Source: Gaiellales bacterium
Lineage (GTDB): Bacteria > Actinomycetota > Thermoleophilia > BMS3ABIN01
DNA: 41,575 bases
Reading direction: 5' to 3'
NCBI GenBank assembly: GCA_003599855.1
Contig: QZKG01000053.1
Location: forward strand, 1-41,575
The notes under the pieces are model-generated. The model did not search any database. It was given only the letters and a program-made list of their open reading frames with translations, and was not told the origin of the DNA. The translations under genes were made by a program, and so were the position numbers. Shown here one piece after another: positions 12,039 through 20,783 of this stretch. Each line of letters opens with the position of its first letter. Position 1 is the first letter of the stretch.

Positions 12039-12671
12039 ATGGAAAAGATCTATTCGGATCAGGATCTCCTTGATGCTTTGAAGAAGGAGAGCAAGGATGG
12101 CCTGATGGGGCCGACCTATCATGGTTACCTCAAGGGCCCGAACCGTCCCAGCGCGGAAGCCATCAGGGCGCGCTTCGGCGGCTGGACCAATGCCGTGCGC
12201 AAGGCCGGCATGATCCCGGCAGCCCGGCGTACCAAGGCTGAGATGAAAAAGCTGGTCAAGCTGGGCAAGGTGGACGCCAAGTACCCGGCTTTGCGCATGG
12301 GTATGAGCGTACGCGAGCTGAAGGTGTCGGTCGGTCTGGAGAAGCCGCGCAAGCCCACCCGCGAGCGCTACATCGACGAGGGCGCCCGCATAGCCCGCAA
12401 GCTGGGCCGCGCGCCCAACTTCCACGAGTTCAACCGCTATACGCGCACGGTGACCGCCTGGAACCCCTACAGGCTTTACGGCCGCGACTGGAAAGCCTTC
12501 AAGCGCGACATCGAGAAGAGCCTGAAGGAGAAGGATAAGGCCAGGAAAGCCAAGGCGACCAGGACGAAGCGGGGCAAGGCTGCAGCCAAGCCGAAGGCGA
12601 CAAGAGCCAAGGCTGCTGCGCGCGGCAAGGCCAAGGCAAAGCCGAAAGCCAGGGCTCGCAAGAAGAAGTAG
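12039..12671 (+). CDS. Putative nucleoid protein: homing-endonuclease-associated repeats plus histone H1-like lysine/alanine tail
   Basis: A 210-residue, strongly basic protein. Residues 5-60 match the pattern of the homing-endonuclease-associated (HNH-associated) repeat: SDQDLLDALKKE, a variable loop, then PSAEAIRARFGGWTNAVRKAGM. A second, weaker copy covers about 105-155 (EGARIARKLGRAPNFHEFN, then YGRDWKAFKRDI). From about 155 to the end the chain is almost only Lys, Ala, Arg, Pro, Thr and Gly, like the tails of histone H1-like and HupB-type proteins. There is no nuclease motif, so DNA binding rather than cutting is inferred. ATG 12039 has AAAGG eight bases upstream; the upstream open extension is not homologous to anything I recognise. 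The function is inferred from composition and repeats only. Confidence 0.7.
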   Translation: MEKIYSDQDLLDALKKESKDGLMGPTYHGYLKGPNRPSAEAIRARFGGWTNAVRKAGMIPAARRTKAEMKKLVKLGKVDAKYPALRMGMSVRELKVSVGLEKPRKPTRERYIDEGARIARKLGRAPNFHEFNRYTRTVTAWNPYRLYGRDWKAFKRDIEKSLKEKDKARKAKATRTKRGKAAAKPKATRAKAAARGKAKAKPKARARKKK

Positions 12672-12701
12672 CCACGGCTTCTGTATCTACGGGAGGCTTA
12701 G

Positions 12702-12857
12702 ATGTGCTGTTCCAGCAGGAAGGGCAGCGGTGGTTTCAAGGCGCTGATGTTCGGCATGCTCGTGGGGCTTGTCTTGGGGCTGGTCTTCGCCCCCAGGCCC
12801 GGTAGCGAGACCATCAGCCAGGTCTCCGGCAAAGTCACTGGCAAGATGAACGCCTGA
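12702..12857 (+). CDS. Small YtxH-like membrane protein
   Basis: A 51-residue open reading frame with a strong ribosome site (GGGAGG five bases before ATG 12702). After a short Cys-Cys, Ser/Lys/Gly-rich head comes one hydrophobic glycine-rich helix (ALMFGMLVGLVLGLVFAP), then a Pro-Gly turn and a polar segment SETISQVSGKVTGKMNA. A glycine-zipper helix followed by AP(R/K)xGxET is the signature of YtxH-type small stress or envelope proteins. It lies 30 bases after the lysine-tailed gene on the same strand and is followed by a good hairpin, so the two probably share a transcript. The role of YtxH proteins is not well defined. Confidence 0.75.
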   Translation: MCCSSRKGSGGFKALMFGMLVGLVLGLVFAPRPGSETISQVSGKVTGKMNA

Positions 12858-12892
12858 CGCGGCTGCCCGTTTATCCTATCTGACCTGCATCG

Positions 12893-12911
12893 AGGGGGCT
12901 TCAGGCCCCCT
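12893..12911 (+). terminator. Hairpin terminator after the YtxH-like gene
   Basis: AGGGGGC (12893-12899) pairs with GCCCCCT (12905-12911) around TTCAG. It sits 35 bases after the stop codon and ahead of uvrC. A short TT follows rather than a long T-run. Confidence 0.6.
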
Positions 12912-13021
12912 TGGCGGTTCCATGACCATCCCGTTTTATCCACGTTCGCAGCCGGCACTTGCCTGATGCTGTTATTATTATTGGTGACGGCAGAACCATT
13001 CTTCAGCCAGGTGAGAGAGCC

Positions 13022-14887
13022 ATGCCTCAGATAAGACAGAGCAACCGGGAGCTGCTCAGGACGCTGCCCGACCAGCCCGGCATCTACGTCTTCCGGGACG
13101 AAAGTGGCAGGGTCCTGTATGTCGGCAAGGCGAAATCGCTGCGCAAGAGAGTAGCATCATACTTCCAGAAGGGAAGCCCCCGCGACGGCAACCTCCGCAT
13201 CGCCACGATGGTAAAACGGATCCACGACTTCGACTTCGTGACCACCGCCAGCGAGAGCGAAGCACTGTTGCTTGAGGCCAACTTCATCAAGCATCACCGT
13301 CCGCTCTACAACATAGACCTGAGGGACGACAAATCCTATCCCTACGTCGCTGTGACCCTTGATGAGGAGTTCCCGCGGGTCATAGTGACCCGCAAGCCCC
13401 ACCGTCCCGGGGTAGCTTACTTCGGCCCATTCGCCAATGCCGGCATGGTGCGGGACACCATCGAGATGCTGGGCAGGATCTTCCCCTTCCGCAAGTGCCG
13501 CGGCGCCAGCCCGGGCCGCCACACGGGCGCGCCCTGCCTCAATTACCACATCGGACTATGCCTGGCTCCCTGCGACGGCAAGGTCGACGCCGTTGAGTAC
13601 CGGGCTATGATCAACCGTGTCGTCAGGCTTCTCTCGGGGCAGCCAGAGGGGCTGGTCGAGAGCATGAGGGAGGCCATGGACAGGGCCGCTGCCGGGCAAC
13701 GTTACGAGGAAGCCGCCGTCCTGCGCGACCGCCTCCGGGCCCTGGAGCACCTGATGGAGAAGCAGCAGGCGAGCGCCACCGGCCTGGCCAGCGCCGACGT
13801 CCTCGGTATCCACGCCGAAGGGGAGTTCGCCAACGTGCAGGTACTGCAGGTGCGCGACGGCATGCTGAGTGACAGGCAAAGCGTCTTTCTCAAGAATGCT
13901 GGTGGAGAGACGGACACCTTCATCCTGGAGCAGTTCATCCTGCGCTACTATGCGACGCCCGTGGGGTTGCCCTCGGAGATCGTCGTCCCCTCCGGCTTCA
14001 CCAAGGCCGAGATGATCGCCGAGTTCCTCTCGGGGCAGAAGGGAACGCGGGTGCAGGTACGCGCCGCCGTGCGGGGGAAGCGCCGGGAGCTGGCGGCCAT
14101 GGCCGACCGCAACGCCGCCCTCGCCTTTGAGCAGGACCGCCTGCGGGAGCGCGAGAAGCAGGCGCGCCCTGCGCGTGCGCTGGCGGAGCTGAAAGAGGTG
14201 CTGGGGCTGCCGGGGACGCCGTCCCGGATCGAGTGTTTTGACATATCGAATATCGGTGGAGCGTACCCGGTAGGCTCCATGGTCGTCTTTGAGAACGGCA
14301 GGCCGGCCCCGGACCAGTACCGCAAGTTCGCGGTGCGGCGGGAGCCGGGCCCGCCGGATGATTTCGCCATGATGGCAGAGGTGGTGGGGCGGCGGTTCGC
14401 CAGGCTGGCCGGGAACGGCTCCCCGGGGGACAGCAGTTTCTCACGGCAACCCGACCTCGTGGTCGTCGACGGCGGCGCGGGGCAGGTGTCGGCAGCGGCC
14501 GGGATGCTTGAGATCAGGGGCATCGAAGGCATGCCCGTGATCGGTCTGGCCAAGAGGTTCGAGGAGATCTACCTTCCTTACCGCAAGGAGCCCTTGAGGC
14601 TGTCAGTGGGGTCTGACGCCCTGGGTCTGCTCAAGAGCCTGCGCGACGAGGCCCATCGTTTCGCGGTGAGCTTCCACCGCCAGCGGCGGGACCGGCAGGT
14701 GAGCAGTTCCATCCTGGACGGGATCCCCGGGATCGGGCCGGCTCGCAAGCACGCGATCCTGAAGCGTTTCGGCTCTCCCGAACGGTTCCTGGAAGCCAGC
14801 CGGGACGAGCTTGAGGCTGTGCCAGGATTACCGGCCAAGGTCGCCCGTGACGTTTACGCCTACATACACAAGCTGGGGAAGGATTGA
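13022..14887 (+). CDS. uvrC: Excinuclease ABC subunit C
   Basis: The nuclease of nucleotide excision repair, making both incisions beside bulky lesions after UvrA/UvrB have located them. The 621-residue protein has the N-terminal GIY-YIG nuclease (GIYVFRDESGRVLYVGKAKSLRKR), a Cys-containing linker (FPFRKCRGAS, CLNYHIGLCLAPC), a UvrB-binding UVR motif (QRYEEAAVLRDRLRALEHL), the RNase H-like second nuclease (VVVDGGAGQVSAA), and C-terminal helix-hairpin-helix repeats (IPGIGPARKHAILKRFGS). The ATG at 13022 is preceded by GGTGAGAGAG and matches family N-termini; an earlier TTG at 12959 is less likely. The stop codon overlaps the next gene by one base. Confidence 0.96.
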   Translation: MPQIRQSNRELLRTLPDQPGIYVFRDESGRVLYVGKAKSLRKRVASYFQKGSPRDGNLRIATMVKRIHDFDFVTTASESEALLLEANFIKHHRPLYNIDLRDDKSYPYVAVTLDEEFPRVIVTRKPHRPGVAYFGPFANAGMVRDTIEMLGRIFPFRKCRGASPGRHTGAPCLNYHIGLCLAPCDGKVDAVEYRAMINRVVRLLSGQPEGLVESMREAMDRAAAGQRYEEAAVLRDRLRALEHLMEKQQASATGLASADVLGIHAEGEFANVQVLQVRDGMLSDRQSVFLKNAGGETDTFILEQFILRYYATPVGLPSEIVVPSGFTKAEMIAEFLSGQKGTRVQVRAAVRGKRRELAAMADRNAALAFEQDRLREREKQARPARALAELKEVLGLPGTPSRIECFDISNIGGAYPVGSMVVFENGRPAPDQYRKFAVRREPGPPDDFAMMAEVVGRRFARLAGNGSPGDSSFSRQPDLVVVDGGAGQVSAAAGMLEIRGIEGMPVIGLAKRFEEIYLPYRKEPLRLSVGSDALGLLKSLRDEAHRFAVSFHRQRRDRQVSSSILDGIPGIGPARKHAILKRFGSPERFLEASRDELEAVPGLPAKVARDVYAYIHKLGKD

Positions 14888-15399
14888 TGGAGAAAGAGAC
14901 ATACGCCACCAGTTACAGCACATCCTGTGGCGACGGTTTTCTCCTGTGGCAGAAGGGGATGCTTGTGGGCCACCTGCTGCCCGGTACGCCTGCCCCGGAC
15001 TCAAGGGTGGTATCTTTGCCCGGGAATGATGGAGAGCGCCAGCGCGCGCTGGCGGATATGCTCGAATCATATTTCGCGGGAGCCGTCATGGACTTCGACC
15101 TGGACACGATCCCCCTTAGCCTCTCGGGCGTTTCTGCCTTTGCGCGGGATGTCAGCCTGGCGCTGATGGAGGTCCGGTACGGCCGGAGCACAACATACGC
15201 CAGTCTGGCCGCGGCTGCTGGGCATCCGGGGGCGGCCCGCGCCGTGGGCAGCGTCATGGCCGCCAATCCCTGGCCGGTCATAGTGCCGTGCCACCGGGTC
15301 ATCCGCAGCGACGGCGGCCTCGGCGGTTTTTCCCGGGGCATGGCCTGGAAACGGAGGCTGCTCGCCATCGAGGGCTGCGCGGCAGAGGTCAGGGATTAG
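14887..15399 (+). CDS. ogt: Methylated-DNA--protein-cysteine methyltransferase
   Basis: Repairs O6-alkylguanine by transferring the alkyl group irreversibly to its own cysteine. The 170-residue protein has a degenerate N-terminal domain and the conserved C-terminal domain: SLALMEVRYGRSTTYASLAAAAGHPGAARAVGSVMAANPWPVIVPCHRVI, shown here only in outline as the helix-turn-helix, the Asn hinge and the acceptor site PCHRVI with C135. No Ada-type N-terminal domain is present, so it is the constitutive Ogt/MGMT type. ATG 14887 overlaps the uvrC stop; a TTG three bases earlier is possible. Coupling to uvrC makes a small DNA-repair unit. Confidence 0.9.
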   Translation: MEKETYATSYSTSCGDGFLLWQKGMLVGHLLPGTPAPDSRVVSLPGNDGERQRALADMLESYFAGAVMDFDLDTIPLSLSGVSAFARDVSLALMEVRYGRSTTYASLAAAAGHPGAARAVGSVMAANPWPVIVPCHRVIRSDGGLGGFSRGMAWKRRLLAIEGCAAEVRD

Positions 15400-15461
15400 C
15401 CAAAACAGCCGCCGGCTGATAACTTAACGCTGCGGGGATATATGACGATAGGTTGGTCGAC

Positions 15462-16349
15462 ATGGGCGATATCAAGAGACCGATAGAGTTCACAATCATC
15501 TCCGGCATGTCGGGCGCCGGTAAATCCCACGCCCTTGCCGCATTCGAGGATGCGGGTTATTTCAGCATCGATAACCTGCCGCCCCAGATGATCGCCGCCG
15601 CCTCCGACCTCTTCGCCCTCGAGGGCAGCAAGGTCGAGAAAGCGGCTCTGGTTACCGACGTCCGGGGGGGCAAGTACTTCGAGGAGATAGATCGCTGCCT
15701 CAACGAGCTGGACAGCAAGCAGGTGCCTTACCGCCTCCTTTTCCTGGAGGCATCCGACCAGACCCTGCTGCGTCGTTTCAAGGAGACTCGCCGGCCCCAC
15801 CCGCTGGCTCCGGAGGGAGATATTCCCACCGGCATCAAGCGCGAGCGGGAGATGCTGGAAGGCCTCAAGGAACGCGCCGAATGGGTCATCAACACCTCTA
15901 ACCTCAATATCCACGAGCTGCGTCAGAGCGTGATCCGGGAGGCGATGCCCGGGGGCAGCCATGAGCTCATCATCACCGTGATATCCTTCGGGTACAAGTA
16001 CGGGACCCCGCTGGACGCCGACCTGCTGTTCGACGTGCGGTTCCTGCCAAATCCCAATTACGAGCCCAAGCTGAAGCCATTGACCGGGCTCGACCGCATG
16101 GTGAGCAACTACGTGCTGGAAACGAGCGATGGCGCGGAGTTCAGGGAGAAGGTGGGCGACCTGCTCGATTACCTGCTGCCCAGATACCTGGCTGAAGGCA
16201 AGACCAACCTGACCATCGGCGTCGGTTGTACCGGTGGCCACCACCGTTCAGTAGCGATCGCTGAATGGCTGGCGGGGCGTTACCGGTCCGACGAATTCCG
16301 GTATAACGTGATCGTCAGGCATCGCGACATCGACAAGGCGGCTACATGA
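15462..16349 (+). CDS. rapZ: RapZ/YvcJ-family nucleotide-binding protein
   Basis: A P-loop ATPase/GTPase family protein. In E. coli RapZ is an RNase E adaptor controlling glucosamine-6-phosphate synthase through small RNAs; in Gram-positives the role (YvcJ) is less clear. The 295-residue product has the Walker A GMSGAGKS near residues 15-22, ISIDNLPPQM-like segment FSIDNLPPQMI, and the C-terminal domain with FDVRFLPNPNYEPKLKPLTG and IGVGCTGGHHRSVAIAEWLA. ATG 15462 is chosen over TTG 15453 because AGG lies nine bases upstream. Its stop overlaps the ATG of yvcK, giving the classical rapZ-yvcK-whiA cluster. Confidence 0.93.
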   Translation: MGDIKRPIEFTIISGMSGAGKSHALAAFEDAGYFSIDNLPPQMIAAASDLFALEGSKVEKAALVTDVRGGKYFEEIDRCLNELDSKQVPYRLLFLEASDQTLLRRFKETRRPHPLAPEGDIPTGIKREREMLEGLKERAEWVINTSNLNIHELRQSVIREAMPGGSHELIITVISFGYKYGTPLDADLLFDVRFLPNPNYEPKLKPLTGLDRMVSNYVLETSDGAEFREKVGDLLDYLLPRYLAEGKTNLTIGVGCTGGHHRSVAIAEWLAGRYRSDEFRYNVIVRHRDIDKAAT

Positions 16350-17326
16350 ACAGCGGGCGGCAGTCGGCGATAGTGGCTATCGGAGGCGGCACAGGCATGC
16401 CGGTGCTGCTGAAGGGCCTCAAGCAGTACACGGGTGACATCACCGCCATCGCCTCGGTGGCGGATGACGGCGGCAGTTCCGGGCGCTTGAGGGAGGAGCT
16501 GGGCATGATCCCTCCTGGAGACATCCGCAACTGCCTGGCAGCGCTCGCGGAAGCCGACCCGGCGGTGATCGCAGCCTTCCAGCACCGTTTTGAGACGGGC
16601 TCCCTGGCCGGTCACAGCATGGGGAACCTGTTCCTGGCGGCCATGGCCAGGGTGTGCGGTGACGCGGGCATGGCGATCGAACGGGCAGGCGACCTGCTTG
16701 AGGCCAGGGGGCGGGTGATCCCTGCTTCCCTCGATGACGTAACCCTGTGCGCCGTGAAGTCCGGCGGGCTGGAAGTAGCCGGGCAGTCAGCGATCATGGC
16801 GGAACCGGGGCCCTGCCAGAGGGTATGGCTCGAGCCGGACAGGACGCAGGCCCCGACCGAGGCGGTCGCTGCGATCGGCGATGCCGACCTGGTCGTCCTG
16901 GGGCCCGGCAGCCTCTTCACCAGCCTGATACCGAACCTGCTTATAGAAGATATCAGGACAGCGGTTGCCGGCGTCTCCTGTCCCCGCGTCTTCATCTGCA
17001 ACGTGATGACCCAGCCGGGCGAGACGGACGGCTTCGGGGCGGCGGACCACCTGCGGGCGGTCATGGACCATGCCGGAGAGGAAATAATCGACGCGGTAGT
17101 CGTCAATGACAGTTCGTCAATGCCCGGAGAAGCCTTTAACAACGGCAGGAACGGCGAGGAGCCGGTGGCGCCTGAAATCGAGCGACTAGAATCGATGGGC
17201 GCGCGGGTCATCCTCGCTGACGTGGTCAGGAATGACGAGGCCGGTCAGCATGACAGCCGCAAGCTGGCTGCCGCGGTCATGTCACTCATGGACACCCGTG
17301 ACAATTGTCGTTCGCTGCCGAGGTAA
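16346..17326 (+). CDS. yvcK: YvcK/GlmR-family gluconeogenesis factor
   Basis: A CofD-like protein. The B. subtilis homologue (GlmR) binds UDP-GlcNAc and stimulates GlmS to direct carbon to cell-wall precursors; the mycobacterial homologue CuvA works in peptidoglycan synthesis. The 326 residues show the typical motifs AIGGGTGMPVLLKGLK, ASVADDGGSSGRLRE, PPGDIRNCLAAL, GPGSLFTSLIPNLL and MTQPGETDGF. Overlaps rapZ by four bases and whiA by 22. The placement beside rapZ suggests a shared theme of amino-sugar and envelope-precursor control, which is an inference from other species. Confidence 0.93.
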   Translation: MNSGRQSAIVAIGGGTGMPVLLKGLKQYTGDITAIASVADDGGSSGRLREELGMIPPGDIRNCLAALAEADPAVIAAFQHRFETGSLAGHSMGNLFLAAMARVCGDAGMAIERAGDLLEARGRVIPASLDDVTLCAVKSGGLEVAGQSAIMAEPGPCQRVWLEPDRTQAPTEAVAAIGDADLVVLGPGSLFTSLIPNLLIEDIRTAVAGVSCPRVFICNVMTQPGETDGFGAADHLRAVMDHAGEEIIDAVVVNDSSSMPGEAFNNGRNGEEPVAPEIERLESMGARVILADVVRNDEAGQHDSRKLAAAVMSLMDTRDNCRSLPR

Positions 17327-18246
17327 AACAGGAGCTTGACCATGTCGCCCGGGAGCGTCCCTGCTGCAGGACTGCCGAGTTGGCCGCCCTGCTGCGCGCC
17401 TCGGGAACCTTCCATATCAAGGGTGGGGGCAGTTACGGACTCCATGCATCCTTCGGCCTGTCTTCTACCGCGAGATCGGCCATCCAACTGATCAAGTCGT
17501 TCAGGCTGCCGGTAGAGGTCAGGGTGAGGGAAGAGAGGCGGCTAAGCCAGGGCAAGCGCTACGAGGTCTATCTCGAAGGGGGCGATCGCCTGGTCCAGTT
17601 CCTCAACGAGACCGGGGTGCTCTCCGACAGCATGTCACTCCAGGAGGGCGTGCCGGAACGGCTTGTCCGGAGCCGTTGCTGCAAAGCTGCCTTCCTGCGG
17701 GGAGCGTTCCTTGGCGCCGGCTCGGTCAGCGAGCCCGGCGCGCCGGCGCACCTGGAGATCTACAGCGACAACGAGGCGTTCCTGCAGGCGCTGCTGTCAG
17801 CCGCCAGCGGCCTGGAACTGCGCCTGTCCATCACCCGCAGAAAGAAGAAGCCCGCCGTCTATGCAAAAAGGCTCGATGTGGTGATAGATTTCCTGGTCAA
17901 GACCGGCGCCCACCAGGCTGCCCTCAGGTTCGAGGAGCGGTCCATAGTGAGCTCGGTGCGTGCGGATGCCAACCGGCGGGCCAACTTCGACCAGGCGAAC
18001 GCGGCGCGCTGCAGCCGGGCCGCCGCCAGGCAGATCCGCGCCATCGAAGCCCTTCAGCGCTGGGATGGATGGCCCAGGCTCAGCCCGAGGCTGACCCAGG
18101 TCGCCGAGTTGAGGCTCAGGCACCCCTCGGCCACGCTGCACGAGCTCGGACGGCGCGCCAGCCCGCCCCTCAGCAAGTCCGCGGTCAACCACCGGCTGCG
18201 GCGCCTGGTTAGGCTTGCGGAAGAGCGTACCCCCGGTTTTGAGTGA
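17305..18246 (+). CDS. whiA: Sporulation/cell-division transcription regulator WhiA
   Basis: A Gram-positive DNA-binding protein built from a LAGLIDADG homing-endonuclease-like fold without nuclease activity plus a C-terminal helix-turn-helix. In Streptomyces it switches on division genes with WhiB; in others it affects chromosome segregation. The 313-residue protein begins MSFAAEVKQEL like its family, so the TTG start at 17305 is sound despite overlapping yvcK. The LAGLIDADG-like parts are ELAALLRASGTF and CCKAAFLRGAFLGAGSVSEP, and the C-terminal HTH is LTQVAELRLRHPSATLHELGRR then SKSAVNHRLRRL. Downstream is gap after about 120 bases. Confidence 0.94.
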   Translation: MSFAAEVKQELDHVARERPCCRTAELAALLRASGTFHIKGGGSYGLHASFGLSSTARSAIQLIKSFRLPVEVRVREERRLSQGKRYEVYLEGGDRLVQFLNETGVLSDSMSLQEGVPERLVRSRCCKAAFLRGAFLGAGSVSEPGAPAHLEIYSDNEAFLQALLSAASGLELRLSITRRKKKPAVYAKRLDVVIDFLVKTGAHQAALRFEERSIVSSVRADANRRANFDQANAARCSRAAARQIRAIEALQRWDGWPRLSPRLTQVAELRLRHPSATLHELGRRASPPLSKSAVNHRLRRLVRLAEERTPGFE

Positions 18247-18368
18247 GACGCCCTGGGCGCAATAGCACCCCGGATCATGGCGGAAAACGCCCCAGGGGGA
18301 AGAACGCGGGCCAATATGTTAGAATTCGCGCGTGCCCAAATAACATTATTTCCGGGAGGAATAGATAA

Positions 18369-19367
<999 letters not shown>

Positions 19368-19508
19368 TCTGTTCGTTAGAAGGGTGGGACGCGGGGAAGG
19401 ATGGACGCGCCGCGCCCGGCCGCCAGCCAGGCTCTGCCCTGCCGGCAACGTACAGTCCGGGTAAGCTCCGGCGGCCAGGGCCTGTTCAATGAACAAAAGG
19501 GGCAGCGC

Positions 19509-20690
19509 ATGAAAAAAACCATCAGGGACATAGACGTCGACGGCAAGCGTGTCCTGATGCGCGTGGACTTCAATACCCCTCTGGCTGACGGCCAGGTGGC
19601 CGACGATACCCGCATCCGAGCGGCGGTTCCCACCATCGAGTACCTGCGCGATCATGGGGCCAGCGTCATCCTGGTCTCCCACCTGGGGCGCCCCAAGGGC
19701 GGTCCGGAAGACGAGGGCCTGCGCATGGACCCTGTCGCCAGGCGGCTCTCTGAGCTCATCAGCTCCGAGGTGCTGAAGCTGGACCAGACAGTCGGCCCCG
19801 AAGTCGAAGCCGCCCTCTCCGATTTGCCTCCTGGCGGGGTAGCCATGCTGGAGAACAGCCGCTTCCAGAAAGAGGAGAAGAAGAACGACCCTGCTTTTGC
19901 GGCGGCGCTGGCAGGGCTTGCTGATATCTACGTCAACGAGGCGTTCGGCACCGCCCACCGCAACCACGCGTCCACTGCTGGCGTGGCGGCTCACCTGCCG
20001 GCGGTCGCCGGGTTCCTCATGGAGAATGAGCTGCAGAAGCTCTCGCGCCTGGTCGAGGGTCCCGAACACCCGTTCGTGACGATCCTGGGCGGGGTCAAGG
20101 TCTCCGACAAGATCGGCGTGATCGACCGCTTCCTCGAGTTCGCCGACGCCATACTGATCGGTGGCGCCATGTGTTTCAGCTTCCTGAAGGCCAAGGGGCT
20201 ATCCATCGGAGCTTCAAAGGTAGAGGAAGAGGCAATCGGCATCGCTGCCCAGGCGCTGGAGAAGGCTGCCGGCGTCGACTGCGACCTGGTCCTTCCCGCT
20301 GATCTGGTAGTGGCGGATTCCTTTTCAGAGGAAGCCGCTACCAGGGTGGTGCCGGTGGACCAGATACCGGAAGGATGGATGGGCCTGGACATAGGCCCGG
20401 AGACCGCCTCAGCTTACGCCAGGGATATAGCTTCAGCCAAAACAGTTTTCTGGAACGGCCCCATGGGGGTATTCGAGATGAAACCCTTTGAAGGCGGAAC
20501 GAAGGCTGTCGCCGAGGCGGTGGCCTCAGCTGAAGCCCTCACGGTCACAGGTGGCGGCGACACTGTGGCGGCCCTCAACCATTTCGGGCTGGCCGACCGG
20601 CTCGACCATGTCTCCACCGGCGGCGGCGCCGCCATGGAGTTGCTGGAAGGCAAGGACCTGCCGGGCATCGCGGCGCTGATGGACAAGTAA
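19509..20690 (+). CDS. pgk: Phosphoglycerate kinase
   Basis: Transfers the acyl phosphate of 1,3-bisphosphoglycerate to ADP. The 393-residue length is normal. Motifs: VLMRVDFNTPL, VSHLGRPKG, ENSRFQKEEKKNDP, the FGTAHRNHAST substrate segment, and the C-terminal nucleotide site GGGDTVAALNHFG and STGGGAAMELLEG. ATG 19509 is chosen because it follows AAGGGG at a suitable distance and matches the family N-terminus; an in-frame ATG at 19401 would add 36 unrelated residues. It shares an operon with gap. Confidence 0.96.
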   Translation: MKKTIRDIDVDGKRVLMRVDFNTPLADGQVADDTRIRAAVPTIEYLRDHGASVILVSHLGRPKGGPEDEGLRMDPVARRLSELISSEVLKLDQTVGPEVEAALSDLPPGGVAMLENSRFQKEEKKNDPAFAAALAGLADIYVNEAFGTAHRNHASTAGVAAHLPAVAGFLMENELQKLSRLVEGPEHPFVTILGGVKVSDKIGVIDRFLEFADAILIGGAMCFSFLKAKGLSIGASKVEEEAIGIAAQALEKAAGVDCDLVLPADLVVADSFSEEAATRVVPVDQIPEGWMGLDIGPETASAYARDIASAKTVFWNGPMGVFEMKPFEGGTKAVAEAVASAEALTVTGGGDTVAALNHFGLADRLDHVSTGGGAAMELLEGKDLPGIAALMDK

Positions 20691-20701
20691 GCAACGCCGT
20701 C

Positions 20702-20729
20702 CCTCCGAAAGGGTGTATCCCGGCGGAGG
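20702..20729. terminator. Hairpin between convergent pgk and cytochrome genes
   Basis: CCTCCG (20702-20707) pairs with CGGAGG (20724-20729), with an inner GGG/CCC pair set. It starts 12 bases after the pgk stop and ends about 55 bases before the end of the reverse-strand cytochrome gene. No T-run on the plus strand, so a weak shared terminator at best. Confidence 0.4.
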
Positions 20730-20783
20730 CCCCCAGGAAGCCTTAGCACTTTCCTTGCGGGTCACGCCCGCGCCCGATCAACC

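Noticed and set aside
15396..16244. A 282-codon reverse frame opposite rapZ
   Set aside because: Antisense shadow; no ribosome site or family features, while rapZ is complete.
19401..19508. N-terminal extension of phosphoglycerate kinase from an upstream ATG
   Set aside because: Not homologous to the family and lacks a ribosome site as good as that before 19509.
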